From Bacillota bacterium (GTDB taxonomy: Bacteria; Bacillota; Clostridia; Peptostreptococcales; Anaerovoracaceae), in assembly GCA_030525285.1 (NCBI GenBank), contig JAUNFA010000015.1, positions 1 through 32,887 of the forward strand: a DNA stretch of 32,887 nt, written 5' to 3'. Made by a program: the position numbers and the translations under genes. Positions 17,044 to 26,602 of this stretch are shown here, piece after piece. The stretch's first letter is position 1. Each line of letters opens with the position of its first letter. A model generated the notes under the pieces. That model saw only the letters and a list, made by a program, of their open reading frames with translations. It did no database searches and was not told the DNA's origin.

Positions 17044-17068
17044 CAAGGCGACCTCTCAGGCCGCCTTG
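17044..17068 (-). other. Hairpin in the metG-tatD gap
   Basis: Arms CAAGGCGGCCT / AGGTCGCCTTG in the minus-strand RNA pair over 11 bp (one G-U) with a three-base loop. No T run follows, so I do not call it a terminator; it may pause RNA polymerase or stabilise metG mRNA. Confidence 0.45.
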
Positions 17069-17123
17069 TCATATTCACATTGTAATGTCTTCGTTGCAGT
17101 TTCTTCCTGCTTGAATACGGGAA

Positions 17124-19058
17124 TTATGATACCGGATTTCCGTCATCTGCAGCCGTTGTTACGAACTCCAGAGTCTCCTTGCCGTCTGCAACATTATCTG
17201 CGAAGAGAATCATTCCCTTAGATTCAAGTCCACGTAGCTTACGAGGCTTAAGGTTTGCTACTACAACAACCTTCTTTCCTACGCATTCTTCTGGCTTGAA
17301 ATGCTTGGCAACACCTGAAATAATCTGTCTCTTCTCAGTTCCCATCTTAACCTGGAATACCAGAAGTTTATCCGCATCAGGATGCTTCTCTGCGCTGAGA
17401 ATTGTACCCACTCTAAGATCCAGTTTGTCGAAGTCATCGTAAACAATCTCATCCTTAAGCTCAAGAGGTACATTCACATCTTCAGGCTTTTTCTGAAGTG
17501 CTTCAAGTTCCTCGATTTCCTTTTCTATATCGAGTCTTGGGAAAATAGGTTCCCCCTTCTTAACCTGCGCACCCTCTGCCAGATCGAATACGAAAGCATC
17601 ATCCCATGCGACGTCTGCATACCAGAGGCCCAGCTGTTTCCTGATTTCATCTGATGTCGTATGCATGAACGGATGAATAAGCACTGAAACGATTCTGATT
17701 GCTTCTGTCAGATTGCGGAGAACATTGTCCAGTCTCGGTTTCGTTTCATCGCTCTTTGCAAGAACCCAAGGCATTGTCTCATCAATGTATTTATTAGCAC
17801 GACGAATTACAACCCAGATTTCCTCAAGAGCCATATTGAATTTAAATTCATCCATATTGGCTTCTACCTTGGATGCTGCTCCTGTAGCAACCGCCTTAAG
17901 TTCTTCGTCAAGAGGATCTGTCGCATCTGTATATGCAGGCACTGCACCACCATTATATTTCTCGATCATACTTACAGTTCTTGATACCAGGTTACCCAGG
18001 TCATTAGCCAGATCGTAGTTCATTCTCTTGAGCATTACTTCGTTGGTAAATACGCCGTCCTGTCCGAAAGTATATTCTCTCAGCAGGAAATATTTCAGTG
18101 CGTCAATGCCGTATCTTTCAATAAGAACAACAGGGTCTACCACGTTGCCCTTTGACTTTGACATTTTGCCGCCTTCAAGAAGCAGCCAGCCGTGTCCCAG
18201 CACCTTCTGAGGAAGAGGCAGTTCAAGAGACATTAGCATTGCCGGCCAGATAACTGTATGGAATCTTACGATTTCTTTACCCACAAGATGTACATTTACC
18301 GGCCAGTACTTATCGTACAGTTCCGGTTCATCAGGATATCCCAGTGCAGTTATGTAGTTTGTAAGCGCATCCAGCCATACATAAATTACGTGCTTCTCGT
18401 CAATTGGAACCGGAATTCCCCAGTCAAAAGTAGATCTCGATATGCAAAGATCGTCAAGACCCTGTTTAACGAAAGCAATCATCTCATTTCTTCTTGATTC
18501 AGGTTCGAGAAATTCAGGATGCTTCTCAAAGAGCTCCAATAATCTGTCTTCATATTTGCTGAGTCTAAAGAAATATGCTTCTTCCTTCGCCTTTGTAACA
18601 GGTCTTCCGCAATCAGGACATTTGCCGTCAACAAGCTGGCTCTCAGTCCAGAAGGATTCACAAGGTGTGCAGTACATTCCTTCGTACTCACCCTTGTAGA
18701 TATCGCCCTTTTCATACAGCTTGTTAAAGATTGCCTGAACTCTCTTCACGTGTCTAGGCTCAGTTGTTCTGATAAAATCATCGTAGGAAATCTCCATTGT
18801 TGACCAGAGTTTTTTGATGCCCGCAACAATTTCATCTACGTATTCCTGCGGAGTCACACCCTTTTCCTGGGCTATATCCTGTATTTTCTGTCCATGTTCG
18901 TCTGTTCCTGTCAGGAATCTTACATCATATCCGCTGAGTCTCTTGAATCTTGCCATTGCATCTGCCATTACTGTGCAGTATGTGTGACCTATGTGAAGAT
19001 TTGAGCTCGGATAATAAATCGGTGTTGTAATGTAATATTTTCCTTTGTTTTCTGCCAT
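17124..19058 (-). CDS. metG: Methionyl-tRNA synthetase
   Basis: 644 residues. HIGH at 22-25 and KMSKS at 298-302 mark the class I catalytic site; four cysteines (130, 133, 147, 150) form one zinc knuckle; the anticodon-binding helical domain follows. The C-terminal part (from about 540, [20 protein letters not shown]) is the OB-fold tRNA-binding dimer domain. It charges initiator and elongator tRNA(Met). AAAGGA is eight bases before ATG. A perfect 7-bp hairpin (CTGCTGC/GCAGCAG, 19077-19096) sits just before the ribosome site; there is no T-box. It lies 63 bases after the kinase-like gene and may be read from the purine operon. Confidence 0.97.
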   Translation of the reverse strand: MAENKGKYYITTPIYYPSSNLHIGHTYCTVMADAMARFKRLSGYDVRFLTGTDEHGQKIQDIAQEKGVTPQEYVDEIVAGIKKLWSTMEISYDDFIRTTEPRHVKRVQAIFNKLYEKGDIYKGEYEGMYCTPCESFWTESQLVDGKCPDCGRPVTKAKEEAYFFRLSKYEDRLLELFEKHPEFLEPESRRNEMIAFVKQGLDDLCISRSTFDWGIPVPIDEKHVIYVWLDALTNYITALGYPDEPELYDKYWPVNVHLVGKEIVRFHTVIWPAMLMSLELPLPQKVLGHGWLLLEGGKMSKSKGNVVDPVVLIERYGIDALKYFLLREYTFGQDGVFTNEVMLKRMNYDLANDLGNLVSRTVSMIEKYNGGAVPAYTDATDPLDEELKAVATGAASKVEANMDEFKFNMALEEIWVVIRRANKYIDETMPWVLAKSDETKPRLDNVLRNLTEAIRIVSVLIHPFMHTTSDEIRKQLGLWYADVAWDDAFVFDLAEGAQVKKGEPIFPRLDIEKEIEELEALQKKPEDVNVPLELKDEIVYDDFDKLDLRVGTILSAEKHPDADKLLVFQVKMGTEKRQIISGVAKHFKPEECVGKKVVVVANLKPRKLRGLESKGMILFADNVADGKETLEFVTTAADDGNPVS

Positions 19059-19121
19059 TTTGTTCTTCCTTTCTCTCTGCTGCGAATGGGCAGCAGACGA
19101 TAAATTCCAGAATAACCTACG

Positions 19122-19763
19122 TTATCTGTTTTTGTATTCGGGTCTGTATAATCTGATGTCATTGTATCTGATTATGAGATCCACAATGTCATCTATTTTA
19201 GCAAAACCGCTGTCTATGCTCAAGCTGTAATTCTGGTGTTCACCCCATTTTCTTCCCGTATGGTAGGAGTAAAAGTTGGCACGCGCCTTGTCCGTATCCT
19301 TCATAAGCTTGTGGACACCTTCCTCAGGCACACCGTATTCTTCAACAGCACGCTTTATTTTGTCTTCTTCTTCGGCATAAATGAAGATATGACTTGCTTC
19401 AGGGTATGTTCTGAGAATATAGTCCGAGCAACGGCCTACTATGACACATGAACCTTCATCAGCAATTCTTCTTATAGTGTCAAACTGTGCCTTGAAGAAT
19501 TTTTCATTCAAGGACATGCATTCAGGACTGGCATCCCTTACGCCAAGGGCTGATGACAGGCTGTACAGAAAACTGTTCTTAGCTTTCATTTCAGACTCCT
19601 TTATCATCTCCGCGCTGTATCCTGACTCTTCTGCGATACGGTCGAGAAGCTGCTTGTCATAATAAGGCACATTAAGTCTTTCGGCAATTTTCTTACCGAT
19701 AAGTCTTCCACCACTTCCGAATTCTCTGCTGATTGTGATTATTGTTTTTGTATTCTCAGACAT
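19122..19763 (-). CDS. Cytidylate kinase-like protein
   Basis: 213 residues. The N-terminus has TISREFGSGGRLIGKKIAERL, the modified P-loop of the cytidylate-kinase-like family (related to Cmk but lacking its NMP-binding insert). SCVIVGRCSDYILR (about 105-118) and the HIFIYAEEEDKIKR region follow, as in other members. The family is common in gut Clostridia; its substrate has not been settled as far as I know. It begins 13 bases after purD, so it is in the purine transcription unit, which points to a nucleotide substrate, but that is inference. Confidence 0.82.
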   Translation of the reverse strand: MSENTKTIITISREFGSGGRLIGKKIAERLNVPYYDKQLLDRIAEESGYSAEMIKESEMKAKNSFLYSLSSALGVRDASPECMSLNEKFFKAQFDTIRRIADEGSCVIVGRCSDYILRTYPEASHIFIYAEEEDKIKRAVEEYGVPEEGVHKLMKDTDKARANFYSYHTGRKWGEHQNYSLSIDSGFAKIDDIVDLIIRYNDIRLYRPEYKNR

Positions 19764-19776
19764 GTAACACCTCTTT

Positions 19777-21039
19777 CTATCTGTTAATTAAACCGATATC
19801 CTTCCTCATATATGCACCCTCGAAGTTTATACGCTCCGCATTGGCATAGGCCTTGTTTCGAGCCTCTTCATGAGTTTTACCGGTTGCGGTAACGCCCAGA
19901 ACGCGTCCGCCTGATGTAACGACGTTGTTGTTTTCATCAAACTTTGTTCCTGCATGGAAAACTACCACGTCATCGTCCACATGGTCAAGTCCTGTGATAA
20001 CCTTTCCCTTGGCATAACTTCCCGGATATCCTCCCGAAGCCAGCACTACAGTAACAGCTCTGTCATCATCCCACTTAATGTCGATTTCATCAAGTCTGTT
20101 ATCCACAACTGCTGTGAATACATCCAGAAGATCGCTGTCCATTCTGCGAAGCACCGACTGAGTTTCAGGATCACCGAATCTGTTATTGAATTCGATTACC
20201 TGAGGACCATCTTCACTAAGCATGAGTCCGATAAAGAGAACTCCCTGGAAGTCAAGACCGTCATCCTGAAAACCCTTGAGTGTCGGCAGAAGAATGCGTT
20301 CCTTTATCTGCTGTTCAATCTCTTCATTAAAGAGCAGGCTTGGTGAATATGTTCCCATACCGCCCGTATTAGGTCCCTTGTCTCCATCAAATATTCTCTT
20401 GTAATCCTGTGCTGATTCCATAGGAATGATAGTGTTGTGATCCACGAAACAGAGCATAGAAGCTTCAACACCTGTCAGGAATTCTTCAACTACCACCTTA
20501 TCTGCAGCGTTTCCGAACACCTTATCTCCCATCATTTCCTCTATGGCTGCCCTTGCAGATTCCTCATCTTCAGGAATGACAACTCCCTTACCGGCAGCAA
20601 GGCCGTCGGCCTTGAGAACCATAGGATATCCATAAAGTCCAATATTGGCAAGCAGTTCATCCTTATCTGTAAATTCTCTGTATCCTGCCGTAGGAATATT
20701 ATGTCTTGCCAGAAATGACTTGGTAAACGACTTGCTGGCCTCAAGCTGCGCACATTTGGCATTAGGTCCGAAAACCTTCACTCCGGTCTCATTAAGTCTG
20801 TCAACAATACCCATTGCCAGGGGAACTTCCGGTCCGATAACGGCCAGATCTATATCATTATCCGCAGCCCATTCACAGATTCCGTCGATATCTTCTGCAC
20901 CAACAGGAACACATTCTGCCACATCTGCAATTCCCGCATTGCCCGGCGCACAATAAAGATGTGAAATTTTATTACTCTGAGCCAGCTTCCAGCATATGGC
21001 ATGCTCTCTGCCACCGCCTCCGACTACTAATACTCTCAT
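19777..21039 (-). CDS. purD: Phosphoribosylamine-glycine ligase
   Basis: 420 residues, the family length. It joins glycine to phosphoribosylamine with ATP (second step of purine synthesis). The N-terminal GGGGREHAICWKLAQS (7-22) and the ATP-grasp stretches AGKGVVIPEDEE, GPNTGGMGTYSP and EFNNRFGDPETQ are all intact. It is placed 13 bases after the AICAR formyltransferase gene in the operon. The product goes to PurN, also here. Confidence 0.97.
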   Translation of the reverse strand: MRVLVVGGGGREHAICWKLAQSNKISHLYCAPGNAGIADVAECVPVGAEDIDGICEWAADNDIDLAVIGPEVPLAMGIVDRLNETGVKVFGPNAKCAQLEASKSFTKSFLARHNIPTAGYREFTDKDELLANIGLYGYPMVLKADGLAAGKGVVIPEDEESARAAIEEMMGDKVFGNAADKVVVEEFLTGVEASMLCFVDHNTIIPMESAQDYKRIFDGDKGPNTGGMGTYSPSLLFNEEIEQQIKERILLPTLKGFQDDGLDFQGVLFIGLMLSEDGPQVIEFNNRFGDPETQSVLRRMDSDLLDVFTAVVDNRLDEIDIKWDDDRAVTVVLASGGYPGSYAKGKVITGLDHVDDDVVVFHAGTKFDENNNVVTSGGRVLGVTATGKTHEEARNKAYANAERINFEGAYMRKDIGLINR

Positions 21040-21052
21040 TGATAAGCCCTCC

Positions 21053-22237
21053 TTAATGATGGAAAAGTCTCATTCCTGTAAATGCCATTGCAATATTATA
21101 TTTATTGCAGCATTCAATAACCGCGTCATCACGAATTGAACCGCCTGGCTCTGCAATGTAGCTTGTTCCGCTTTTGTATGCTCTCTCCACATTGTCACTG
21201 AATGGGAAGAAAGCATCTGAACCGCAGGATACACCACTGATGCCTGCCAGATATTCTTCCTGTTCTTCCTGTGTGAAAGGCTCAGGCCTTGTTGTAAAGT
21301 AGTTCTGCCAGATTCCCTCTTCGCAGACGTCTTCCTCATTCTGATTAATGTATCCGTCAATTACATTATCTCTCGTAGGACGACCGATATCATCTCTGAA
21401 TGGCAGATTCAGAACCTTGTCACTCTGACGTAGGAACCATGTATCAGCTTTACCGCCTGCCAGTCTGGTACAGTGAACTCTCGACTGCTGTCCTGCACCT
21501 ACACCGATTGCCTGACCGTCAATGGCGAAGCATACTGAATTTGACTGAGTATATTTAAGTGTAATGAGCGTAATGATAAGGTCTCTTACAGCTTCCTCAG
21601 GCAATTCCTTGTTTTCTGTAACCACATTCTGCAAAAGTTCGCGGTTTATTTCAAAATTGTTTCTGCCCTGCTCGAAAGTGATTCCGAACACCTGCTTATG
21701 CTCCTGCACTTCAGGTACGTATTCCGGATCTATGGCTACAACGTTGTAGTTGCCCTTTTTCTTGCTCTTAAGAATTTCCAGTGCTTCCGGCTCATAACCG
21801 GGTGCGATTACACCGTCTGAAACTTCTCTTTTAATAAGATTTGCTGTAGTCACATCACAAATATCAGATAAGGCAATCCAATCTCCGAAAGAACACATTC
21901 TGTCAGTTCCTCTGGCACGAGCATATGCACACGCCAATGGGCTTTCGTCGAGGCCTTCAATGTCATCCACGAAGCATGCCTTCTTAAGCTTCTCCGGAAG
22001 CACTGTTCCAACTGCCGCAGAAGTAGGACTTACGTGTTTGAATGATGCCGCAGCAGGAAGTCCCAACTGCTCCTTAAGTTCCTTAACCAACTGCCATGAA
22101 TTGAATGCATCAAGGAAGTTGATGTATCCGGGTTTGCCGTTGAGAATTTCGATAGGAAGTTCACTTCCGTTATCCATATAAATTCTAGCCGGCTTCTGAT
22201 TAGGATTGCAGCCGTATTTTAATTCAAAGTCTTTCAT
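21053..22237 (-). CDS. purH: Stand-alone AICAR formyltransferase (PurH C-terminal domain only)
   Basis: 394 residues, against about 510 for normal bifunctional PurH: the N-terminal IMP cyclohydrolase domain is absent. The formyltransferase catalytic pair is K67-H68 in ASFKHVSPTSAAVG; DWIALSDICD, GVIAPGYEPEAL, the GAGQQSRVHCTRLAGGKAD stretch and FFPFSDNVERA also match the family. It transfers a formyl group from 10-formyl-THF to AICAR. The missing cyclization step is covered by the PurO-type gene that ends three bases upstream. Such stand-alone forms occur in Clostridia and archaea. Confidence 0.92.
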   Translation of the reverse strand: MKDFELKYGCNPNQKPARIYMDNGSELPIEILNGKPGYINFLDAFNSWQLVKELKEQLGLPAAASFKHVSPTSAAVGTVLPEKLKKACFVDDIEGLDESPLACAYARARGTDRMCSFGDWIALSDICDVTTANLIKREVSDGVIAPGYEPEALEILKSKKKGNYNVVAIDPEYVPEVQEHKQVFGITFEQGRNNFEINRELLQNVVTENKELPEEAVRDLIITLITLKYTQSNSVCFAIDGQAIGVGAGQQSRVHCTRLAGGKADTWFLRQSDKVLNLPFRDDIGRPTRDNVIDGYINQNEEDVCEEGIWQNYFTTRPEPFTQEEQEEYLAGISGVSCGSDAFFPFSDNVERAYKSGTSYIAEPGGSIRDDAVIECCNKYNIAMAFTGMRLFHH

Positions 22238-22240
22238 TTT

Positions 22241-22966
22241 TTATTCACCCTTGTTCTTGTTAATAAGTCTTGACTCTTCTTCACCTGTTGCAATATCAAC
22301 ATATCTGACATACAACGAAATTTTGTTATCCTCATCAAGAGCATTCCAGATTGAGTCTGTCAGCTCATCAATGTCATTAGGAATCATTACTCTCTCAGGC
22401 TCCCCCTGGAAAGTAGGCAGCGGATTGCCATCAGTCACATAAGTATGAATAAAGTGTCCGAGTCCCGGCAAAGCCGCATATGAATATGTGAATCTGTTGC
22501 ACGCTGTTCCTTCAGCATCTGCACTCTTGAGAATGCTCATGTCATACGAATATTCATCATCAAAGTACATGCATGCGCTGATTCTCGGTGTAAGATTAGG
22601 TGCATCAGGTTCAAATTCTCTTGTTGTAAGGGATTGAGCGAAGCTTTTGCCTGCCGCCATACCTTCATATATTGTGTCAGTCTGGTCACCGTTAGTAACA
22701 ATCAGCTTATTGTCCAGCTTTCTGATTGCTGCATAGATAATAAGGCTTGGATCCTCAACCTTGGAAGCATCAAAGGGTTCAGTGTATACAGCTCCATCCT
22801 TAACAGTAAACACTCTGTTTCTGCTATTAGCACTTCTTCCCTGAATGAAATATGCCGTGCACGCCTTAGTACCATCGGCACTTCTTCCTACTACAATGCC
22901 TCTGCCGCAGTAAGGATTACCCTTCTCAATCTGCTCTGCAATTGTATTTATTTCGTAAACGTTCAT
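22241..22966 (-). CDS. purO: IMP cyclohydrolase, PurO type
   Basis: 241 residues from the ATG at 22966. A longer frame starts at 23014, but that would overlap purF by 40 bases; 22966 has an AGGAACAGGA context and gives the conserved start MNVYEINTIAEQIE. The family features YFIQGRSANSRNRVF, GNPYCGRGIVVG and NGDQTDTI are of the archaeal PurO type (IMP_cyclohyd), unrelated to the PurH N-domain. It closes the ring of FAICAR to make IMP, the last step of the pathway. It lies between purF (gap of eight bases) and the formyltransferase (gap of three), which supports the role. Confidence 0.9.
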   Translation of the reverse strand: MNVYEINTIAEQIEKGNPYCGRGIVVGRSADGTKACTAYFIQGRSANSRNRVFTVKDGAVYTEPFDASKVEDPSLIIYAAIRKLDNKLIVTNGDQTDTIYEGMAAGKSFAQSLTTREFEPDAPNLTPRISACMYFDDEYSYDMSILKSADAEGTACNRFTYSYAALPGLGHFIHTYVTDGNPLPTFQGEPERVMIPNDIDELTDSIWNALDEDNKISLYVRYVDIATGEEESRLINKNKGE

Positions 22967-22974
22967 TCCTGTTC

Positions 22975-24399
22975 CTATTCCTTTCCATTCCAGCAGTATG
23001 TGCAAAGTTTGCATGGTTCAAGACCTATGGCTTCAATTACTCCATCCAGAGACTGGAACTCTACGGACGTCAGATTAAGTTCCTGTCTGATAGCCTCACG
23101 AAGTTTCTTACCTCGTTCACTCTTAGGATCGAGATATTCGTCAATGTGCTTCTCACCCTCTTCGCCCTCAAGCTGGAAAATCTGTCTTCTTGCGATAAGC
23201 TCCATCTCATTGTTTGAACGTGAGAAATTCAGATACTTGCAACCATACATGATAGGCGGACATGCCGATCTCATGTGTACCTCCTTGGCACCGTTGTCAA
23301 AGAGAAATTCAACTGTTTCACGCATCTGAGTTCCCCTCACGATAGAGTCGTCAACAAAGAGCAGATTTTTGTCTTCAATGAGTCCATGAACCGGAATCTG
23401 CTTCATCTTGGCAACTTTGTTACGCTCATTCTGCACTGTAGGCATAAAGCTTCTTGACCATGTAGGTGTATACTTAATGAACGGACGCGCGAAAGGTATG
23501 TGACACGCATTAGCATATCCGATGGCGTGAGGTGTACCTGAATCCGGAACACCGCCCACGTAATCTATATCCGTTGCTGTACCTGATTCCTCATCGAACT
23601 TGGCCATTATTTCACCGTTTCGGTATCTCATCATCTCAACATTAACGCCTTCGTATGAAGATGTGGGATAACCGTAATAGGACCATAGGAATGCACATAT
23701 TCTCATGTCTTCTCCCGGTTCTGCAAGCTGAGTGATTCCCTCCGTTGTCACCTGAACAATTTCGCCGGGACCCAGTTCTTTGATTACATCATATCCCAGC
23801 TTCTGCTGTGCATAGTCTTCGAAGGATACACTGTATCCGTCATCTCTTTGCCCGATTATAACAGGCAATCTTCCCAGCCTGTCTCTCGCCGCAATTATAT
23901 CTCCGTTATCTTTGAGGATCATGATGGAGGCTGTACCTTTGATCTTACCTTGAGCAAATCTGATTCCTTCTTCAAAGGTCTGCTTCTGATTTATCAGAGC
24001 GGCTGTAATTTCGGTCGCATTGATTTTGCTTCCTGACATCGCATCAAAATATCCATGGGTTGTATTCAGATATTCATCGATAAGATCCTGAGTATTCTGA
24101 ATCTTGCCAATCATGACCATGGCATAAGTCCCCAGATTGGATCTGAGCATTATGGGCTGAGGATCGTAGTCACTGATTATTCCTATGGCCGAGGTTCCCT
24201 TCATTTCTCTCTCAATATTCTCAAACTTTGTTCTGAAGGGTGAGTTCTCGATGTTATGAATTTCTCTTTGAAGTCCGGCATTCTTATCGAAGGCCGCAAT
24301 ACCACCTCTTCTTGTTCCCAAATGTGAATGGTAATCTGTACCGTAGTACACATCAGCTATAACATCTTCGTTGCTTACTGCTCCAAAAAAGCCGCCCAT
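22975..24399 (-). CDS. purF: PurF-like amidophosphoribosyltransferase lacking the glutaminase cysteine
   Basis: 474 residues. The C-terminal phosphoribosyltransferase half is intact, with the PRPP loop LLFVDDSIVRGTQ (346-358) and GGVPDSGTPHAIGYA (282-296). The N-terminal glutaminase-like domain starts MGGFFGAVS where active PurF has MCGIxG, so Cys1 is Gly. The later glutamine-site motifs (QHRGQES, HNGN) are also replaced (SHLGTRRGG at 25-33, MIGKIQN). Cysteines 235, 380, 463 and 466 fall where the Bacillus enzyme holds its 4Fe-4S cluster. It should make phosphoribosylamine from PRPP, perhaps with free ammonia or a partner glutaminase. Its ATG shares one base with the purN stop. Confidence 0.88.
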   Translation of the reverse strand: MGGFFGAVSNEDVIADVYYGTDYHSHLGTRRGGIAAFDKNAGLQREIHNIENSPFRTKFENIEREMKGTSAIGIISDYDPQPIMLRSNLGTYAMVMIGKIQNTQDLIDEYLNTTHGYFDAMSGSKINATEITAALINQKQTFEEGIRFAQGKIKGTASIMILKDNGDIIAARDRLGRLPVIIGQRDDGYSVSFEDYAQQKLGYDVIKELGPGEIVQVTTEGITQLAEPGEDMRICAFLWSYYGYPTSSYEGVNVEMMRYRNGEIMAKFDEESGTATDIDYVGGVPDSGTPHAIGYANACHIPFARPFIKYTPTWSRSFMPTVQNERNKVAKMKQIPVHGLIEDKNLLFVDDSIVRGTQMRETVEFLFDNGAKEVHMRSACPPIMYGCKYLNFSRSNNEMELIARRQIFQLEGEEGEKHIDEYLDPKSERGKKLREAIRQELNLTSVEFQSLDGVIEAIGLEPCKLCTYCWNGKE

Positions 24400-24986
24400 T
24401 AATTAATGCCTCCTTGCTTATATCTTAACACTACTTTGTTAAGGCCTTCAGCCAGTATTTTATGCTCAGTTTCAAGCACTCTGGCTGCCAGGTCTTCAGG
24501 ACTGTCCCCTTCCATTACGGGAACCTTTGCCTGTATTATTATTTCTCCTGTATCAACACCCTCATCAACAAAATGAACTGTGGCACCGCTTTCCTTCTCA
24601 CCAGCTTCTATTACTGCTCTGTGAACTCTCATGCCATAAAATCCCTTGCCACAGAATTTAGGGATAAGTGATGGATGGATATTGATTATTCTGTTCCTGA
24701 ACTCGCTTATTACCTCAGGAGCAAGCACTGACATATATCCTGCCAGAACTACAATCTCCGCCCCGCATTCTCTAAGCTGATCGAGCACTTCTGTCTGACT
24801 CTTCGCAACAGACGTTTCTATGCCCGCGTCGGCCGCTCTCTGTAGTGCATATGCAGTATCCTTGCTTGCAATGACTCTGATAATCTCAGAGTCCGCAAGT
24901 TCTCCGGCCTTTTCCTTGTCTATGAGAGCCTGCAGGTTGGTACCCCCTCCGGATACCAGCACTGCAACCTTTACTTTATCACTCAT
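24399..24986 (-). CDS. purN: GAR formyltransferase
   Basis: 195 residues from the ATG at 24986. A frame two codons longer starts at 24992, but its ATG is one base from GGGGAGG while 24986 stands seven bases after it. N-terminal VLVSGGGTNLQAL, catalytic N102 and H104 in NIHPSLIP, and D145 in DEGVDTGE are all intact. It formylates GAR with 10-formyl-THF (third step). The folate-using PurN rather than the formate-using PurT fits an anaerobe with serine-derived one-carbon units. Stop and next start overlap by one base with purF. Confidence 0.96.
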   Translation of the reverse strand: MSDKVKVAVLVSGGGTNLQALIDKEKAGELADSEIIRVIASKDTAYALQRAADAGIETSVAKSQTEVLDQLRECGAEIVVLAGYMSVLAPEVISEFRNRIINIHPSLIPKFCGKGFYGMRVHRAVIEAGEKESGATVHFVDEGVDTGEIIIQAKVPVMEGDSPEDLAARVLETEHKILAEGLNKVVLRYKQGGIN

Positions 24987-25004
24987 TATCATACCTCCCC
25001 GGCA

Positions 25005-26057
25005 TTAGTCTTCCGGATAGTTGATTATTACATTACGACCCTCGTCAGGAACGATTTCGCCGATTACTGATGCGTTTTCTCCTGCATTCTTAAGGGCTTC
25101 AACGACAGCATCCGCATCAGCTGCGTCTACTACCATCATCATTCCTACACCCATGTTGTAGGTCGAGAACATTTCTTCTCTGTCAATGTTGCCACACTTT
25201 TTCATGTAAGGGAAAATCGGTGGAACATCCCATGACCCCACGTTAACTGATACAGCTGTCCCTTCCGGAAGAATTCTCGGAATGTTTTCGTAGAATCCGC
25301 CGCCTGTAATGTGAACTATTCCCTTAACATCGAAGTTAGGGATTACTGCTTCGCATGCATTAGCATAAATTCTTGTAGGTCTGAGCAATGCCTCACCGAG
25401 AGTTTCTCCCAGCTCTTCAACGTAATCATTAACGCTCATGTTCATCTTGTCAAAGAATACCTTTCTGACAAGGGAATAGCCGTTGCTGTGAATACCGCTT
25501 GAAGGAATTCCTATCACCTTCTGGCCTACGGCAACCTTTTCACCTGTAATGATTTTGCTCTTATCAACAATACCTACACTAAAGCCTGCCATATCATATT
25601 CGCCTTCTGAATAGAAGTCCGGCATCTCCGCAGTTTCTCCGCCAACCAGAGCACTTCTGCCCTGTTTGCAGCCTTCTGCTATGCCCTTAACGATATCTGC
25701 AATTTTTTCAGCCTTAACATTTCCTGTGGCAATGTAATCCAGGAAAAAGAGTGGCTTTGCACCCTGACACAGCACATCGTTCACACACATTGCAACGCAG
25801 TCAATACCCACTGTGTCGTGCTTATCCATAAGGAAAGCAATCTTGAGCTTGGTACCTACACCATCTGTACCTGATACGAGAACAGGCTCGCTCATTCCCT
25901 TTACATCCAGAGCCACAAGGGATCCGAAGCTTCCAAGGCCTGTAAGTACACTGTCATTAAACGTACCCTTAACATGTTCCTTCATAAGAGATACGGCACG
26001 CTGTCCTTCGTGAGTATCAACGCCTGCGTCTTTGTAAGTAAGTTTTTCTTCTGACAT
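25005..26057 (-). CDS. purM: Phosphoribosylformylglycinamidine cyclo-ligase (AIR synthetase)
   Basis: 350 residues, family length. Early motifs SGTDGVGTKLKIAF (about 62-75) and the VNDVLCQGAKPLFFLDYIA stretch, GETAEMPDFY and GIPSSGIHSNGYSLVRK are the PurM ATP and phosphate sites. The C-terminal HITGGGFYENIPRI is also typical. It makes AIR from FGAM with ATP (fifth step). Gaps of 18 bases on both sides place it firmly in the operon between purE and purN. Confidence 0.97.
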   Translation of the reverse strand: MSEEKLTYKDAGVDTHEGQRAVSLMKEHVKGTFNDSVLTGLGSFGSLVALDVKGMSEPVLVSGTDGVGTKLKIAFLMDKHDTVGIDCVAMCVNDVLCQGAKPLFFLDYIATGNVKAEKIADIVKGIAEGCKQGRSALVGGETAEMPDFYSEGEYDMAGFSVGIVDKSKIITGEKVAVGQKVIGIPSSGIHSNGYSLVRKVFFDKMNMSVNDYVEELGETLGEALLRPTRIYANACEAVIPNFDVKGIVHITGGGFYENIPRILPEGTAVSVNVGSWDVPPIFPYMKKCGNIDREEMFSTYNMGVGMMMVVDAADADAVVEALKNAGENASVIGEIVPDEGRNVIINYPED

Positions 26058-26075
26058 TTTTATTCCTTCCCGCTT

Positions 26076-26570
26076 CTATCTGCCTTCGTTAAATTCCTTG
26101 TCCAGTGCTACTATATCTTCTTCCTGCTGCTTCTTGAATGCCTTTATTTCCTGTCTCAGTTCAGGATTCCCTGTTGCCAGAATCTGTACTGCCAGAATTG
26201 CGGCATTCTCAGCTCCGTCAATAGCTACTGTAGCTACAGGAACTCCCTTTGGCATCTGCACTACGCTAAGTAATGAATCAAGACCGTCAAGAGTACTTGA
26301 CTTCATTGGGATTCCTATGACAGGAAGGGGTGTTGTAGCAGCCAGAACTCCCGCAAGATGTGCAGCCTTACCTGCAGCGGCAATGATTACACCAAAACCG
26401 TTCATTTCTGCATTTGCTGCGAATTCTTCAGCCTGTTTCGGAGTTCTGTGAGCAGAAATAATTCGGGTTTCGTACTCAACTCCAAAGTCCGCCAGTTTCT
26501 GTTCAGCCTTCTGAACCACAGGGTAATCGGACTTGCTTCCCATTACTATTGCAACCTTTAAATTTGCCAT
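26076..26570 (-). CDS. purE: PurE AIR carboxylase / N5-CAIR mutase
   Basis: 164 residues. MGSKSDYPVVQKA (10-22), SAHRTP (about 39-44) and SLLSVVQMPKGVPVATVAI with DGLDSLL before it are the class I PurE marks. AGKAAHLAGV replaces the more common GGAAHLPGM. Class I enzymes normally use N5-CAIR made by PurK, but no purK is in this window, so purK is elsewhere or the enzyme acts directly on AIR and CO2, as suggested for purK-less anaerobes. It lies 32 bases after purL and 18 before purM. Confidence 0.95.
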   Translation of the reverse strand: MANLKVAIVMGSKSDYPVVQKAEQKLADFGVEYETRIISAHRTPKQAEEFAANAEMNGFGVIIAAAGKAAHLAGVLAATTPLPVIGIPMKSSTLDGLDSLLSVVQMPKGVPVATVAIDGAENAAILAVQILATGNPELRQEIKAFKKQQEEDIVALDKEFNEGR

Positions 26571-26602
26571 CTCTGTTTCCTCTCTAATTCATCCTTATGC
26601 TC

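Noticed and set aside
19077..19096. Perfect 7-bp hairpin before metG
   Set aside because: No T run and no T-box parts; noted under metG but not called a regulator.
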